Source of the DNA: JAKAGZ01 sp963783855 | Lineage (GTDB): Bacteria; Bacteroidota; Ignavibacteria; Ignavibacteriales; Ignavibacteriaceae | DNA: 64,000 nt | Direction of reading: 5' to 3' | NCBI GenBank assembly: GCA_963783855.1 | Contig: CAWAPE010000008.1 | Coordinates: forward strand, 137,552 to 201,551 | In this document: piece after piece, positions 47,927-56,138 of the stretch | Layout: each line of letters starts with the position of its first letter | Numbering within the stretch: position 1 is the stretch's first letter | Program-made: the position numbers and the translations under genes | The notes under the pieces: generated by a model | Database searches by the model: none | What the model was told of the DNA's origin: nothing | The model's input: only the letters and a program-made list of their open reading frames with translations

Positions 47927-47968
47927 ATATTTTATGACAACTAAAAAAGAACCAATGAGCAATACTAT

Positions 47969-48274
47969 TTAATTATCACTTAGCTCAAACAAAGTAGTAT
48001 ACTTTGTTGAGTTATCTATTGTCATTTCACTGATTTTATTAATAAGTATATTTACTCTTTCATTTTCACTATCATCTGATTCCTCAAATGCCTGCACAGA
48101 ATTATAAGTATAAATTTCTTCGAAATGATTAGTCTTGCCTTTTACTTCATAAACAGTATAGCTTTCAAGACCTTCGTTTTTTAAAGTGTTTTTTAATTCT
48201 CTAATCACTCCCAAATATTCATCCCTTTTTGATGCATCAATTTCATATCTAATGCTCAGTAGTACCTTTCCCAT
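47969..48274 (-). CDS. Antibiotic-biosynthesis-monooxygenase-like small protein
   Basis: The 101-residue protein looks like a dimeric alpha-beta barrel of the ABM type: LLSIRYEIDASKRDEYLGVI, then NEGLESYTVYEVKG and HFEEIYTYNSVQAFEE. Such proteins include small heme-degrading or quinol monooxygenases as well as many uncharacterised members, and no catalytic residue can be assigned here. It lies 11 bp after dapF and probably shares its transcript. Confidence 0.65.
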   Translation of the reverse strand: MGKVLLSIRYEIDASKRDEYLGVIRELKNTLKNEGLESYTVYEVKGKTNHFEEIYTYNSVQAFEESDDSENERVNILINKISEMTIDNSTKYTTLFELSDN

Positions 48275-48285
48275 TTATTCTCCGA

Positions 48286-49155
48286 TTAGTTTTGTGTGTT
48301 GTTAAATAAAAATTCACCGGTAAAAACTATCTTTACCGGACCAGTAAGTGTAATATTTTTAATTTGTTCCTCTTCCGAATTAAAATCTACTATAAGTATA
48401 TCTCCGCCTCTTGTAATTAATTTAATTGGTGCTTTAATTCCCTTTAACTTATTCAATATAATTGCTGTTGCTACGTTACCTGTTCCGCAGGCAAGTGTTT
48501 CATCCTCAACACCTCGTTCAAAGGTTCTGATATAAATATCTTCTTCACTTAACGAAAAAAAGTTTACATTCGTTCCGCCGGGTGAAAATTCCGGCAAATT
48601 TCTAATTTCCTTCCCAATTTGAAAAACCGGTACATCATTAATATCAGAAAAACTTCTTATAGGATTAGTTGGGTCTTGCAAAATTTCCTTAACGTCAATA
48701 ACTACATGTGGTGAGCCCGTATTTACAAAATGAGAAGTTATCAATTGTTCACCGGCTTTAACCTTAAAATTTACCTTTAAGTTTTCGGGCTGTCTGAAAT
48801 AAACTTTGACCTGACCATCACTTAATACTTCTCCCAAATATTCAATACCATTTGATAAAAACTTTGTTTCTTTTCCTTTTAGTCTTTTGGAAGATTTGGC
48901 AAATTTTATTGCACATCTTGCGCCATTACCACAAAGGCTACCCGTTGAACCATCGGCGTTATAATATTCCATCAGAAAATCATATTCATCCGAGTCTCCA
49001 ATGGTAATAAGGCCATCGCCGCCAATACCGTTTCTTCTATCGCATATTTGTTTTATATCAGAAGCTGTTAGAACAAGATCCGGATTCAGCCCTTTATCAA
49101 GGATAACGAAATCATTACCCGCGCCGCTCATTTTTACGAAAAAAAGTTTTTTCAT
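48286..49155 (-). CDS. dapF: Diaminopimelate epimerase
   Basis: DapF interconverts LL- and meso-diaminopimelate for peptidoglycan and lysine synthesis. The 289-residue protein has FVKMSGAGNDFVILD (residues 6-20), catalytic Cys75 in NADGSTGSLCGNGARC and catalytic Cys223 in EDETLACGTGNVATA. The length is a little above average because of a segment near 160-180. All key residues are present. Confidence 0.96.
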   Translation of the reverse strand: MKKLFFVKMSGAGNDFVILDKGLNPDLVLTASDIKQICDRRNGIGGDGLITIGDSDEYDFLMEYYNADGSTGSLCGNGARCAIKFAKSSKRLKGKETKFLSNGIEYLGEVLSDGQVKVYFRQPENLKVNFKVKAGEQLITSHFVNTGSPHVVIDVKEILQDPTNPIRSFSDINDVPVFQIGKEIRNLPEFSPGGTNVNFFSLSEEDIYIRTFERGVEDETLACGTGNVATAIILNKLKGIKAPIKLITRGGDILIVDFNSEEEQIKNITLTGPVKIVFTGEFLFNNTQN

Positions 49156-49234
49156 GACAATACAATTTAGCTCAATAACTTATAGCTTTCAATAAAATAA
49201 TTGGCATTGAGAGGATAAAATGAGGATTTTGTAA

Positions 49235-49259
49235 TAAAAAAGGCGGAATTCCACCGCCA
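49235..49259 (-). terminator. Intrinsic terminator of the polysaccharide deacetylase gene
   Basis: On the minus strand GGCGG-TGGAATT-CCGCC (stem 49242-49258) is followed by TTTTTTATTAC, a classic terminator, 32 bp past the stop. Confidence 0.9.
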
Positions 49260-49290
49260 TTGATTTCTAAAAAATAAAGAAATTGTTTTG

Positions 49291-50904
49291 TTAATTTGGT
49301 ACTAAAGAACGGGATATATCACCAGCTGCAATTGCCTTTATGTTCTTATGAACATCTGCATTAGTGATTTGAACGTAATTGTTTTGCGGCGAAAATATCC
49401 AGTCTGGAATAGAAAAATTTGAGATCAAATTCGCATATCTTCGTACCATTAAAAGAGCATCAGTAGCATTGATTACGCCGTTTTTGTCAACATCACCTGA
49501 TTCAATTTGAAGAGACGATAATGTAATTGAGCTTGAAAAATATTTTACTGCAAGAAGAGCATCAGTTGCATTTACACCGCCCCATCCATCTGATTTATCA
49601 AATGACAAAGTATAAGTTCCGGCGACCAAACTTGTAAATGAATAATCGCCGTTGTTATCAGTGATAGTAGAATTTTCAAAACCATTAGAATCTTTTAATT
49701 TTACAGTTACATTTTTTAATGGAGTTGAGGAATCATTATCATAAGTAATTTTTCCGGATAACGCGTAATAAGATGTTGGCGAATTGTTTTCCAGAATTAC
49801 ATTCCCGCCATCCGGTATTACATTTACCCTTATATAGCTATTACCATTGTTTGTAAACGTGTTAACTTCCTGGTTTGTTGTACCTTGTGTAAATTTAACT
49901 GAAGTCCATCCAGACGGTACCTCAATATCAACCGTTAATGGAAAATTAAAATTGCTATCGTCCAATCCATCAGTTACCTGTAGTTCCAGCTTATTATTTG
50001 TTGCCACGATAATACTTGAAGAGAAATTTTCTCTTTCTTTAATGTACCGGGTAACATTTGCTACAGTAGAGACCCACACATCATTATCTTGAACTTTTGT
50101 GTTCATATAATTACAAAGCGAATCTAACCATTCTGTAGCCATCGGATACCAGTAATCATGTGTATTTTGGGATGCGGCCGGAATTTCAGAATAAGGGATT
50201 ACTTCGTGCGCAAAAATGATTCCCCATTTATTATTATTAATTAAATTCTGCGTCCAGTATTTTACATTGTTTAATTCATCAAAGTCATCATAAAAGTTTG
50301 ATCTTGGAGTATTAAATTGTTCTTCAAGAGCACCTAATTTTTGCCAATCAAGATTGTAAATATCCGGGGGACTTGAAACGTCCCCGCCTGCCCTGGAAGA
50401 TTCGTAAAACCTTGCTGCTTCCTGTCGAACCTGGGTATTGTTATAGTTAAAAGGATATGCGAGAGTAATTACTTTATGCCCTATTTTTTGTTCAATCAAT
50501 TGTTTTGATTTATAAAGTTCATAATCGAGTGTACCTTGTGTGTATATATCTCCCTTATCTAATTTAGTGAGATCGTGATGAGTCATTGTGTGAGATCCAA
50601 TTTCGTGTCCTTCATCAGCTAATTGCTTAAAACCGTTCCATGTTCCGTAACGCCAGATCAGTTCCTGCCCCTGATCAACTAACGATCCGGCTATAACATA
50701 AAAGGTCGCTTTGAATCCGTATTTATCAAGGATGGGTGCGGCATTATCTATTTGTGACTTAAAACCGTCGTCAAATGAAAACGAAAAAGCTGATTTCTTA
50801 TCCCCGGCCCAGGTTTTTACTGAAACTGATCCAACATTCTGCGCGTTTACGAAAGGAATAAAAAACAGAATTAATGTTAAAATCGAAATAATTTGCTTCT
50901 TCAC
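49291..50904 (-). CDS. Secreted polysaccharide deacetylase with carboxypeptidase-regulatory and dockerin domains
   Basis: The 537-residue protein has a signal peptide (QIISILTLILFFIPFVNAQ), then a NodB-like catalytic domain with FSFDDGFKSQ (metal Asp-Asp, about residue 44), IGSHTMTHHDL (His motif, about 117) and HEVIPYS. A CnaB/carboxypeptidase-regulatory repeat (YALSGKITYDNDSSTPLKNV, about 380-450) and a dockerin-like pair (VNATDALLAVKYF, then GDVDKNGVINATDALLMVRR) follow. Its substrate is probably an acetylated cell-surface or environmental glycan. Terminator at 49235-49259. Confidence 0.87.
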   Translation of the reverse strand: MKKQIISILTLILFFIPFVNAQNVGSVSVKTWAGDKKSAFSFSFDDGFKSQIDNAAPILDKYGFKATFYVIAGSLVDQGQELIWRYGTWNGFKQLADEGHEIGSHTMTHHDLTKLDKGDIYTQGTLDYELYKSKQLIEQKIGHKVITLAYPFNYNNTQVRQEAARFYESSRAGGDVSSPPDIYNLDWQKLGALEEQFNTPRSNFYDDFDELNNVKYWTQNLINNNKWGIIFAHEVIPYSEIPAASQNTHDYWYPMATEWLDSLCNYMNTKVQDNDVWVSTVANVTRYIKERENFSSSIIVATNNKLELQVTDGLDDSNFNFPLTVDIEVPSGWTSVKFTQGTTNQEVNTFTNNGNSYIRVNVIPDGGNVILENNSPTSYYALSGKITYDNDSSTPLKNVTVKLKDSNGFENSTITDNNGDYSFTSLVAGTYTLSFDKSDGWGGVNATDALLAVKYFSSSITLSSLQIESGDVDKNGVINATDALLMVRRYANLISNFSIPDWIFSPQNNYVQITNADVHKNIKAIAAGDISRSLVPN

Positions 50905-51350
50905 AATTCTTCTCTATACCTAATATTCTTAGTAATTATGCATAAAACTGAGATTTCCATTCTACATTGATACATTAGAAATGATATAGCATGGTCCAGA
51001 AAATGCTTTTTATTCAAGAATTTAAGACAATTCATCAATTTTATTAATTTTTGTTGTTATAAAGAGGCAAAATGTGAGCCAAAAAATGATGTGATTTCGC
51101 ACTAAAAAACCCGATTTTACACATACAATTAGAATCAATAAGTTCAGGAGTAAAAGGCGGGAGAGAATACCAGGAAATTATATAGGATAACCATATTTAA
51201 TAGATTTACTATTGTATAAATATTATTCCCCATCCAAATAAATAAAAAGAATAAATATCATTCTTTTACCCCCTCTATCCGAAAACTGTAACAATCAAAT
51301 TTAAATTGTTTTATCGTGAAACCGGGATCTTAAAACTATTAGGAGGAGTC
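50905..51350. other. Gene-poor stretch of about 450 bp between divergent genes
   Basis: No gene or clear element is seen. It must contain the promoters of the deacetylase and HEAT-like genes. GGAGGAG at 51341-51347 is the ribosome-binding site of the latter. Confidence 0.6.
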
Positions 51351-51770
51351 ATGAAAAAGTACCTGTTTGTTCCTTTGGTAATCACTCTCCTGTTCTCTGT
51401 TAGTGTTGCTTTTGGGGGTGTAAAAAAATCGGTCAACAAAAATGCTATAGTTGACAATTTACATGCCGGATTAATCTCCGACAATTATGGACTAAAAGTC
51501 AGCTCTGCTTTGGTATTGGGGCAACTGATTTCAAATTCCACAATTGAGGCTGATGATGCTTCTAAAACAATAATTCCGCTCCTTAGAATTATGAATTCAG
51601 AAGAAAATGATGAAGCAAGAATTGTTGCCGCATTAGCATTATACAAACTCAATAGTGAAAGAGGTATTTCACTGCTAAGATATGCTGCTGAAAAAGATAA
51701 TAGTGAAAGATTCAGCAGGATTGGTGCTACATTCTACAACGCATATTATCAGGAGACCCCGGGTGAATAG
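51351..51770 (+). CDS. Secreted HEAT-repeat-like protein
   Basis: From ATG 51351 (six bases after GGAGGA) the 139-residue protein has the signal peptide KYLFVPLVITLLFSVSVAFG. The mature part consists of helical pairs like HEAT repeats (DNLHAGLISDNYGLKVSSAL, NDEARIVAALALYKLNSERG, ISLLRYAAEKDNSERFSRIG). An earlier in-frame start would add 15 residues but lacks a good ribosome-binding site. No function is known; a terminator follows 18 bp after the stop. Confidence 0.78.
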   Translation: MKKYLFVPLVITLLFSVSVAFGGVKKSVNKNAIVDNLHAGLISDNYGLKVSSALVLGQLISNSTIEADDASKTIIPLLRIMNSEENDEARIVAALALYKLNSERGISLLRYAAEKDNSERFSRIGATFYNAYYQETPGE

Positions 51771-51787
51771 CATTGAAATAAATATTT

Positions 51788-51825
51788 AACAGGCTACCAA
51801 CTTTTGAGGTAGCCTGTTATTTTTA
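51788..51825 (+). terminator. Intrinsic terminator after the HEAT-like gene
   Basis: Arms AACAGGCTACC (51788-51798) and its complement (51808-51818) with a 9-base loop are followed by ATTTTT on the plus strand. Confidence 0.88.
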
Positions 51826-51832
51826 AGATTCA

Positions 51833-52195
51833 CTATTCATCTCTATGAACAATATCAGGTGAAAAAGCCGGAAGACAAACTGCAATATATTCTGCTCCTT
51901 CAGGGCCGGGGGTACTGTATTGAACCCACTTTCCTTTTTCTGCAATAACTGCTTCACCCGCTTTAACTTCAAATGATTCGCTTTCGGTTTTTACATTAAG
52001 AATTCCATTTAATACAACTGTGTATTCATCAAACTCTGGTCTTTGTCCCGGTTCTACCCAGCCTGATGGACTTGTCATTTTTGCAATGCTTACAGAATCG
52101 GTTTTTGTATTTACTCTTCCAATAAATTCTTCAATCTTTTTGGGTTTGTTACCAGCTGAAGTAATTATTGACGGTTCTTTTATTTTTGTAGCCAT
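51833..52195 (-). CDS. Cupin-domain protein
   Basis: The 120-residue protein has a small cupin fold: SIAKMTSPSGWVEPGQRPEFDEYTVVLNG (split over residues 37-65) carries motif 1, and VKAGEAVIAEKGKWVQYSTP carries motif 2. The metal His residues of typical cupins are largely missing (PEFDEY replaces the usual HxH), so metal binding is doubtful. It lies 20 bp after the serine hydrolase gene in the same direction. Function unknown. Confidence 0.72.
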   Translation of the reverse strand: MATKIKEPSIITSAGNKPKKIEEFIGRVNTKTDSVSIAKMTSPSGWVEPGQRPEFDEYTVVLNGILNVKTESESFEVKAGEAVIAEKGKWVQYSTPGPEGAEYIAVCLPAFSPDIVHRDE

Positions 52196-52215
52196 AAAAT
52201 CCTTTTTATTAAAAT

Positions 52216-53784
52216 TTATTTTACAGGTTTTAAGTTCAAATCCTGAAAATCAAAACTGAAATCAGTATCAGGCCTGAATTTTTCCATTTTAATTTTGGCT
52301 ATTGAGCCATCAGGATTTAATGAAAAAGTAACAAATGCATCACCGTGCAAAGTACGGTCATTCCATCTTGCCACAAACGTATCGTATTGCCAGTGTTCAA
52401 GATGGCCTGTTAAATCAGGTGTGTGATCGAAGCTCATATAAAGTTTACCGTTTTCTTCTTTTACAGTAACAGTACCGTACCATGCATCTTTATATTTACC
52501 GGCATATTTTTCAAGAGGCAGACTTGGTTTTGAATCTTTATTCCTTAATGAATCCATTTCTGCAACTTTTTTATCTGCCCCGTTTTTCCCCATACTTACC
52601 AGCTTACTAAAACTTTTAATCCAGTCCGTATCATTTGTATTAAAAAGTTCATCAAGAACATGCAAAGTTACTGCATAAAATGCTGCGCTGGATTCCTGAT
52701 TTGTTAATACAATAACCCCGATTTTCTTTTCAGGGTCAAGAGTAACCTGTGTTACTGTGCCCGGCAAACCACCTGAATGCCATACAAGTTTATCACCGCG
52801 ATATTCTTTTATAAACCAACCAAGTCCGTATGCCGCATAATTGGATTTTAGTGCTGACATTCCGGGCGGAGGTGTTCTTACAGGAATATTTATGTGCGGC
52901 ATCCACATTTGAACTGTTTCCTTTTTATCAAATAATTTATTTCCTGTATCGCCAATTCTGCCGGAATCAAGCTGAGTAATCACCCATTTTGCAAGATCGT
53001 TCACAGAAGAAAGAATTCCGCCCGCTGGTGCTGTTGCATCCCAGTCAGTTAATGGAAGTGCAGTTAATTTTCCATCGACTAATGTATGCGGAGTTTCCAC
53101 ATCAGATTTATCCTCAAGCAAAGCAAGCCCTGCCCTTGTTGATTTCATTCCAAGTGGCTTAAATATTTTTTCGGTTACAAATTCCTCCCAGGTTTTTCCT
53201 GTAACAGCTTTTATGAGTTCGCCGGCAACCGGGTAAAGAATATTATCATAAGCGTAATGACTGCGAAAACTGTTTGTAAGTTTTACATCCCTGAGCCTGT
53301 ATAAAATATCGGCCCTTGTATAATCAGTTGGAGGAAAATAAAGAAGATCTCCGGCACCAAGGCTCAATCCACTCCTGTGACTTAACAAATCTCTAACCCT
53401 CATTTCATTTGTTACGTAAGGAACAGACATTTTGAAACCGGGTAGTTTATCAATTACCCTGTCATCCCAGCTTAATTTTCCTTCATCAACCAGAATTGCC
53501 AAGCAGGCGGCTGTAAATGCTTTTGAATTTGATGCGATCTGAAAGAGCGTATTTGCATCCATTGGTTCTTTTGTATCAATACTTCTTATGCCATACCCTT
53601 TTGCAAAAATCAATTTGCCGTCTTTTATCACGCCGACAGCTATGCCCGGAACTCTAAATTCCTTTAGTACTTTGGGAACATAGGAATCAAGATTTTCCTC
53701 AAGTTTATTCTGGGAAAAGATTGCCTGTGTGTTAAATAAAAATAAGGTGAGTAAAACCAAACAAGAACTAATTAATTTTTTCAT
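52216..53784 (-). CDS. Secreted serine hydrolase of the beta-lactamase/PBP4* family
   Basis: The 522-residue protein has a signal peptide (ISSCLVLLTLFLFNTQAIFSQ) and a class C beta-lactamase-like domain: SxxK motif SNSK at residues 85-88, Tyr-type YAYDN near 168 and HSGGLPG near 338. A C-terminal DUF3471-like domain (about 400-500, KYAGKYKDAWYGTVTVKEEN) follows. Such proteins are peptidases or esterases acting in the periplasm rather than true resistance lactamases in most cases. Its neighbours are the YceI and cupin genes. Confidence 0.87.
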   Translation of the reverse strand: MKKLISSCLVLLTLFLFNTQAIFSQNKLEENLDSYVPKVLKEFRVPGIAVGVIKDGKLIFAKGYGIRSIDTKEPMDANTLFQIASNSKAFTAACLAILVDEGKLSWDDRVIDKLPGFKMSVPYVTNEMRVRDLLSHRSGLSLGAGDLLYFPPTDYTRADILYRLRDVKLTNSFRSHYAYDNILYPVAGELIKAVTGKTWEEFVTEKIFKPLGMKSTRAGLALLEDKSDVETPHTLVDGKLTALPLTDWDATAPAGGILSSVNDLAKWVITQLDSGRIGDTGNKLFDKKETVQMWMPHINIPVRTPPPGMSALKSNYAAYGLGWFIKEYRGDKLVWHSGGLPGTVTQVTLDPEKKIGVIVLTNQESSAAFYAVTLHVLDELFNTNDTDWIKSFSKLVSMGKNGADKKVAEMDSLRNKDSKPSLPLEKYAGKYKDAWYGTVTVKEENGKLYMSFDHTPDLTGHLEHWQYDTFVARWNDRTLHGDAFVTFSLNPDGSIAKIKMEKFRPDTDFSFDFQDLNLKPVK

Positions 53785-53882
53785 TATAGTTTTCCTGTTG
53801 TTAGAATTTTATCTGAATAATAAGAATAGAAATTAGAATAAATCAGGATAAGGATCAATTTATTTTGACGGGCGGTTATTAA

Positions 53883-54470
53883 TCAATAATACCCGGATAT
53901 ACCGGGTATTATTTTAAATATTGTGCTATAATTTAAAACTCCTTTAAACCAGAATTTTAGATCATCATTTACAGGCATTAGTAACAAGGTGGGTCTGTCA
54001 ATTTTATAAGTCGTAAGGCTGATATCAAATTTCCCATCCACTTCAAGATTTTTATTATCCCATTTTTGAAATGCTGAGACCACGATTTCTTTTGTTACTC
54101 CGTGAAAAGTTAATTTCCCGGAAATTTTAAGACTATCGCCAGTCTGCACAATTTTATCGCTTAGAAATTTCGCGGCAGGATATTTTATCGCATCAATTAC
54201 TTCCATTGCATGAGAATCACGGTTTGAATTACCACTGTTAAAGGTAGCAACCCCAACCTGCACAAGCGCCCCTTTAATCTTTTTATTAACTGTGTCCGCA
54301 TCTATCACACAAATTTGATCTTTACTTGATGCTTCAACCTCGTGTAACGGATGTGTTAATTTATATTTTATATATGAACTTTCTTTTTCTGCATAGACTC
54401 TTTTTACCTGTGAGAAGGATAATGGAACAAAAAACAAAACAGCAAAAAGAAAACAAATTAATTTTTTCAT
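53883..54470 (-). CDS. YceI-family periplasmic protein
   Basis: YceI-like proteins form a lipocalin-like barrel that binds isoprenoids such as quinones. The 195-residue protein has a signal peptide (LICFLFAVLFFVPLSFSQ) and family features GNSNRDSHAMEVIDAIKYPAA, LKISGKLTFHGVTKEIVVSA and a C-terminal YKIDRPTLLLMPVNDD. In E. coli yceI is next to a cytochrome b561 gene (yceJ), and here too it follows a b561-like gene, 11 bp away, with a Rieske gene ahead. A role in periplasmic quinone handling is inferred. Confidence 0.88.
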   Translation of the reverse strand: MKKLICFLFAVLFFVPLSFSQVKRVYAEKESSYIKYKLTHPLHEVEASSKDQICVIDADTVNKKIKGALVQVGVATFNSGNSNRDSHAMEVIDAIKYPAAKFLSDKIVQTGDSLKISGKLTFHGVTKEIVVSAFQKWDNKNLEVDGKFDISLTTYKIDRPTLLLMPVNDDLKFWFKGVLNYSTIFKIIPGISGYY

Positions 54471-54481
54471 AGGTAAATCCT

Positions 54482-55279
54482 TTAAAATGTTAAAACAACA
54501 ACTGACGCAGCAAATACTGCAGTAGTCAAATAAGCCGATACCTGGTGGAAATGTGCTTTATTAATATTCAGCATATGATGATTTACAATTAGTGAACCAA
54601 GGATCGGGGTTAAAATCATACCTGCAAGGTGTATCCAGGCCAAAGTTTTATGAATACTTGTTGTACTTTGTTCATTAGCTCTGCGAATCATTGGCGGCGG
54701 AGATAAAATTGCAAGTAAACCCGTCACGGCATAAGAACCGATTGTTAAACCGACAAACGTTTTGTGTGTACCGGAAAGATCCAATCGTCCGTTAAGAACT
54801 CTTTGCCCGAAATAATCGGCGGTAATCATAAATCCAAGAGTCGCCAGCCCGGTAATTTGATGGATAGAAAGCATAGTTCTTCTCGCCTGCAATTCATTTC
54901 TCCTGGATTCGGAATTTAGAGGCCCGGTTATTCCGACCTTTCTCATCAGTCCGTTATCCTTCCAAAGAAACTTTTCCATAAAACTCATTTTATCGGGAAG
55001 TAATTTGGGCTTAACAGTTAAGTTAAGTGAAGAGAGATCACTCAGTCCACCACTAGATGTGGAATCTTCCTGCTTCAATGTATCTGCATTATACAAACTG
55101 TTATTGATTACCGCTGCCGGTGAATTTATAAAGGAAGAGTTTAGTGCTTCAGATTGAAGTTTTAAACTTTGAGCGTTACTTAAATTTGATAACAGAAAAA
55201 TTAATATTAACGAAACAGCTAATTTCCAGATCTGTCTTAAAATGCCGGAATTAGTAGCACCTTTCAAAATTGAATTCAT
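54482..55279 (-). CDS. b561-like four-helix membrane protein
   Basis: The 265-residue protein has an N-terminal hydrophobic signal (about 18-36), a linker of about 95 residues, and four membrane helices (about 136-157, 172-193, 210-232, 243-264). Histidines at 140, 172, 210, 217, 234/235 and 243/245 (MLSIHQITG, THKTFVGL, SIHKTLAWIHLAG, NHHMLNINKAHFHQ) are spaced as in cytochrome b561-type heme proteins. No exact family is recognised. It lies between the Rieske and YceI genes, which suggests quinol oxidation. Confidence 0.72.
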   Translation of the reverse strand: MNSILKGATNSGILRQIWKLAVSLILIFLLSNLSNAQSLKLQSEALNSSFINSPAAVINNSLYNADTLKQEDSTSSGGLSDLSSLNLTVKPKLLPDKMSFMEKFLWKDNGLMRKVGITGPLNSESRRNELQARRTMLSIHQITGLATLGFMITADYFGQRVLNGRLDLSGTHKTFVGLTIGSYAVTGLLAILSPPPMIRRANEQSTTSIHKTLAWIHLAGMILTPILGSLIVNHHMLNINKAHFHQVSAYLTTAVFAASVVVLTF

Positions 55280-55304
55280 TATTGTTATTCTCCCTGATTG
55301 CTGA

Positions 55305-55781
55305 TTAGCTTACTTTAATAATTAACTGGTTCCCCGATACTTGCGTTTGATATTTAGATAGGGGAGCATTAGCAGGACCTTGCGTAACATTTCCATTTAT
55401 GTCAAACATCGAGCCGTGGCAAGGACAGATAAACTGGTTGTTTCCCGAATCATATCCGGTAATCTGGCAGGACTGATGTGTGCAAATTGATGATAACGCA
55501 TTGTAAACATTTGCCGAGGGATGATCAACAAGTATTACTCCACCACTAAAATTTACTGTAATTGCTGATCCTGTTTTTGCCAGCGGTGATGAACCATCAA
55601 TATTTATTGTAACATTTCCCCCGGAATATGATCCTTTTACACTCTGTAAAACCTGGTTACCCGTGGGACCAATTACTGTACTTTTACAACTTTCTAGTAC
55701 TGTACTGAATGCGGTTGGTATCGCAATTACTGCCGCTGTTTGAAGAGTTTTTGTAAAGAATTTTCTTCGGGACATTTTCAT
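55305..55781 (-). CDS. Rieske [2Fe-2S] protein with twin-arginine-like signal
   Basis: The 158-residue protein (from ATG 55781, AGGAG eight bases before) starts KMSRRKFFTKTLQTAAVIA, a Tat-type signal, and carries ESC32 as a possible lipobox. The Rieske domain has CTHQSC (Cys100, His102, Cys105) and CPCHGS (Cys119, Cys121, His122), which supply the cluster ligands and disulfide. It heads the Rieske/b561-like/YceI/hydrolase/cupin run. Its promoter region and first codons are duplicated near 61.6 kb. Confidence 0.92.
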   Translation of the reverse strand: MKMSRRKFFTKTLQTAAVIAIPTAFSTVLESCKSTVIGPTGNQVLQSVKGSYSGGNVTINIDGSSPLAKTGSAITVNFSGGVILVDHPSANVYNALSSICTHQSCQITGYDSGNNQFICPCHGSMFDINGNVTQGPANAPLSKYQTQVSGNQLIIKVS

Positions 55782-55995
55782 AATACGATCTCCTGTAATT
55801 TTAAATACAAAAAGCAACGACATAATTGTTTATTATAGGCTTGAGATATACTGCTAAATTGAATAATTATGCCTGTAACAATTGTCTATAAACGTTGCTC
55901 TCCGAAAAATCTACAGTATGATGTATTATTTAGTTTTTTTTAAAAAATTAGGCTCTTAATTGATGTTACAACACTTAAAAGGAGGGATAAGTTCC
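55731..55995 (-). repeat. Rieske leader and first codons, copy 1
   Basis: This about 265-bp segment, covering the first 17 codons of the Rieske gene and its upstream region, is repeated at 61620-61889. Similarity is high in the part next to the gene and lower further upstream. Confidence 0.88.
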
Positions 55996-56079
55996 AGAAG
56001 ACATAACGACTGCACAAATATTGCCCGAATAATATTTATGGAGAGATTTCATCAGGAAAATTTGGAAATGGCTGCCATA

Positions 56080-56108
56080 AAAAAATCCCGGGACGACTGT
56101 CCCGGGAT
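56080..56108 (-). terminator. Intrinsic terminator of the subtilase gene
   Basis: On the minus strand the palindromic arms ATCCCGGGAC and GTCCCGGGAT (56085-56094, 56099-56108) with loop AGTC are followed by TTTTTTT. Confidence 0.9.
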
Positions 56109-56138
56109 AAATAAGAATTTCGCAAAAATATAATGCTT

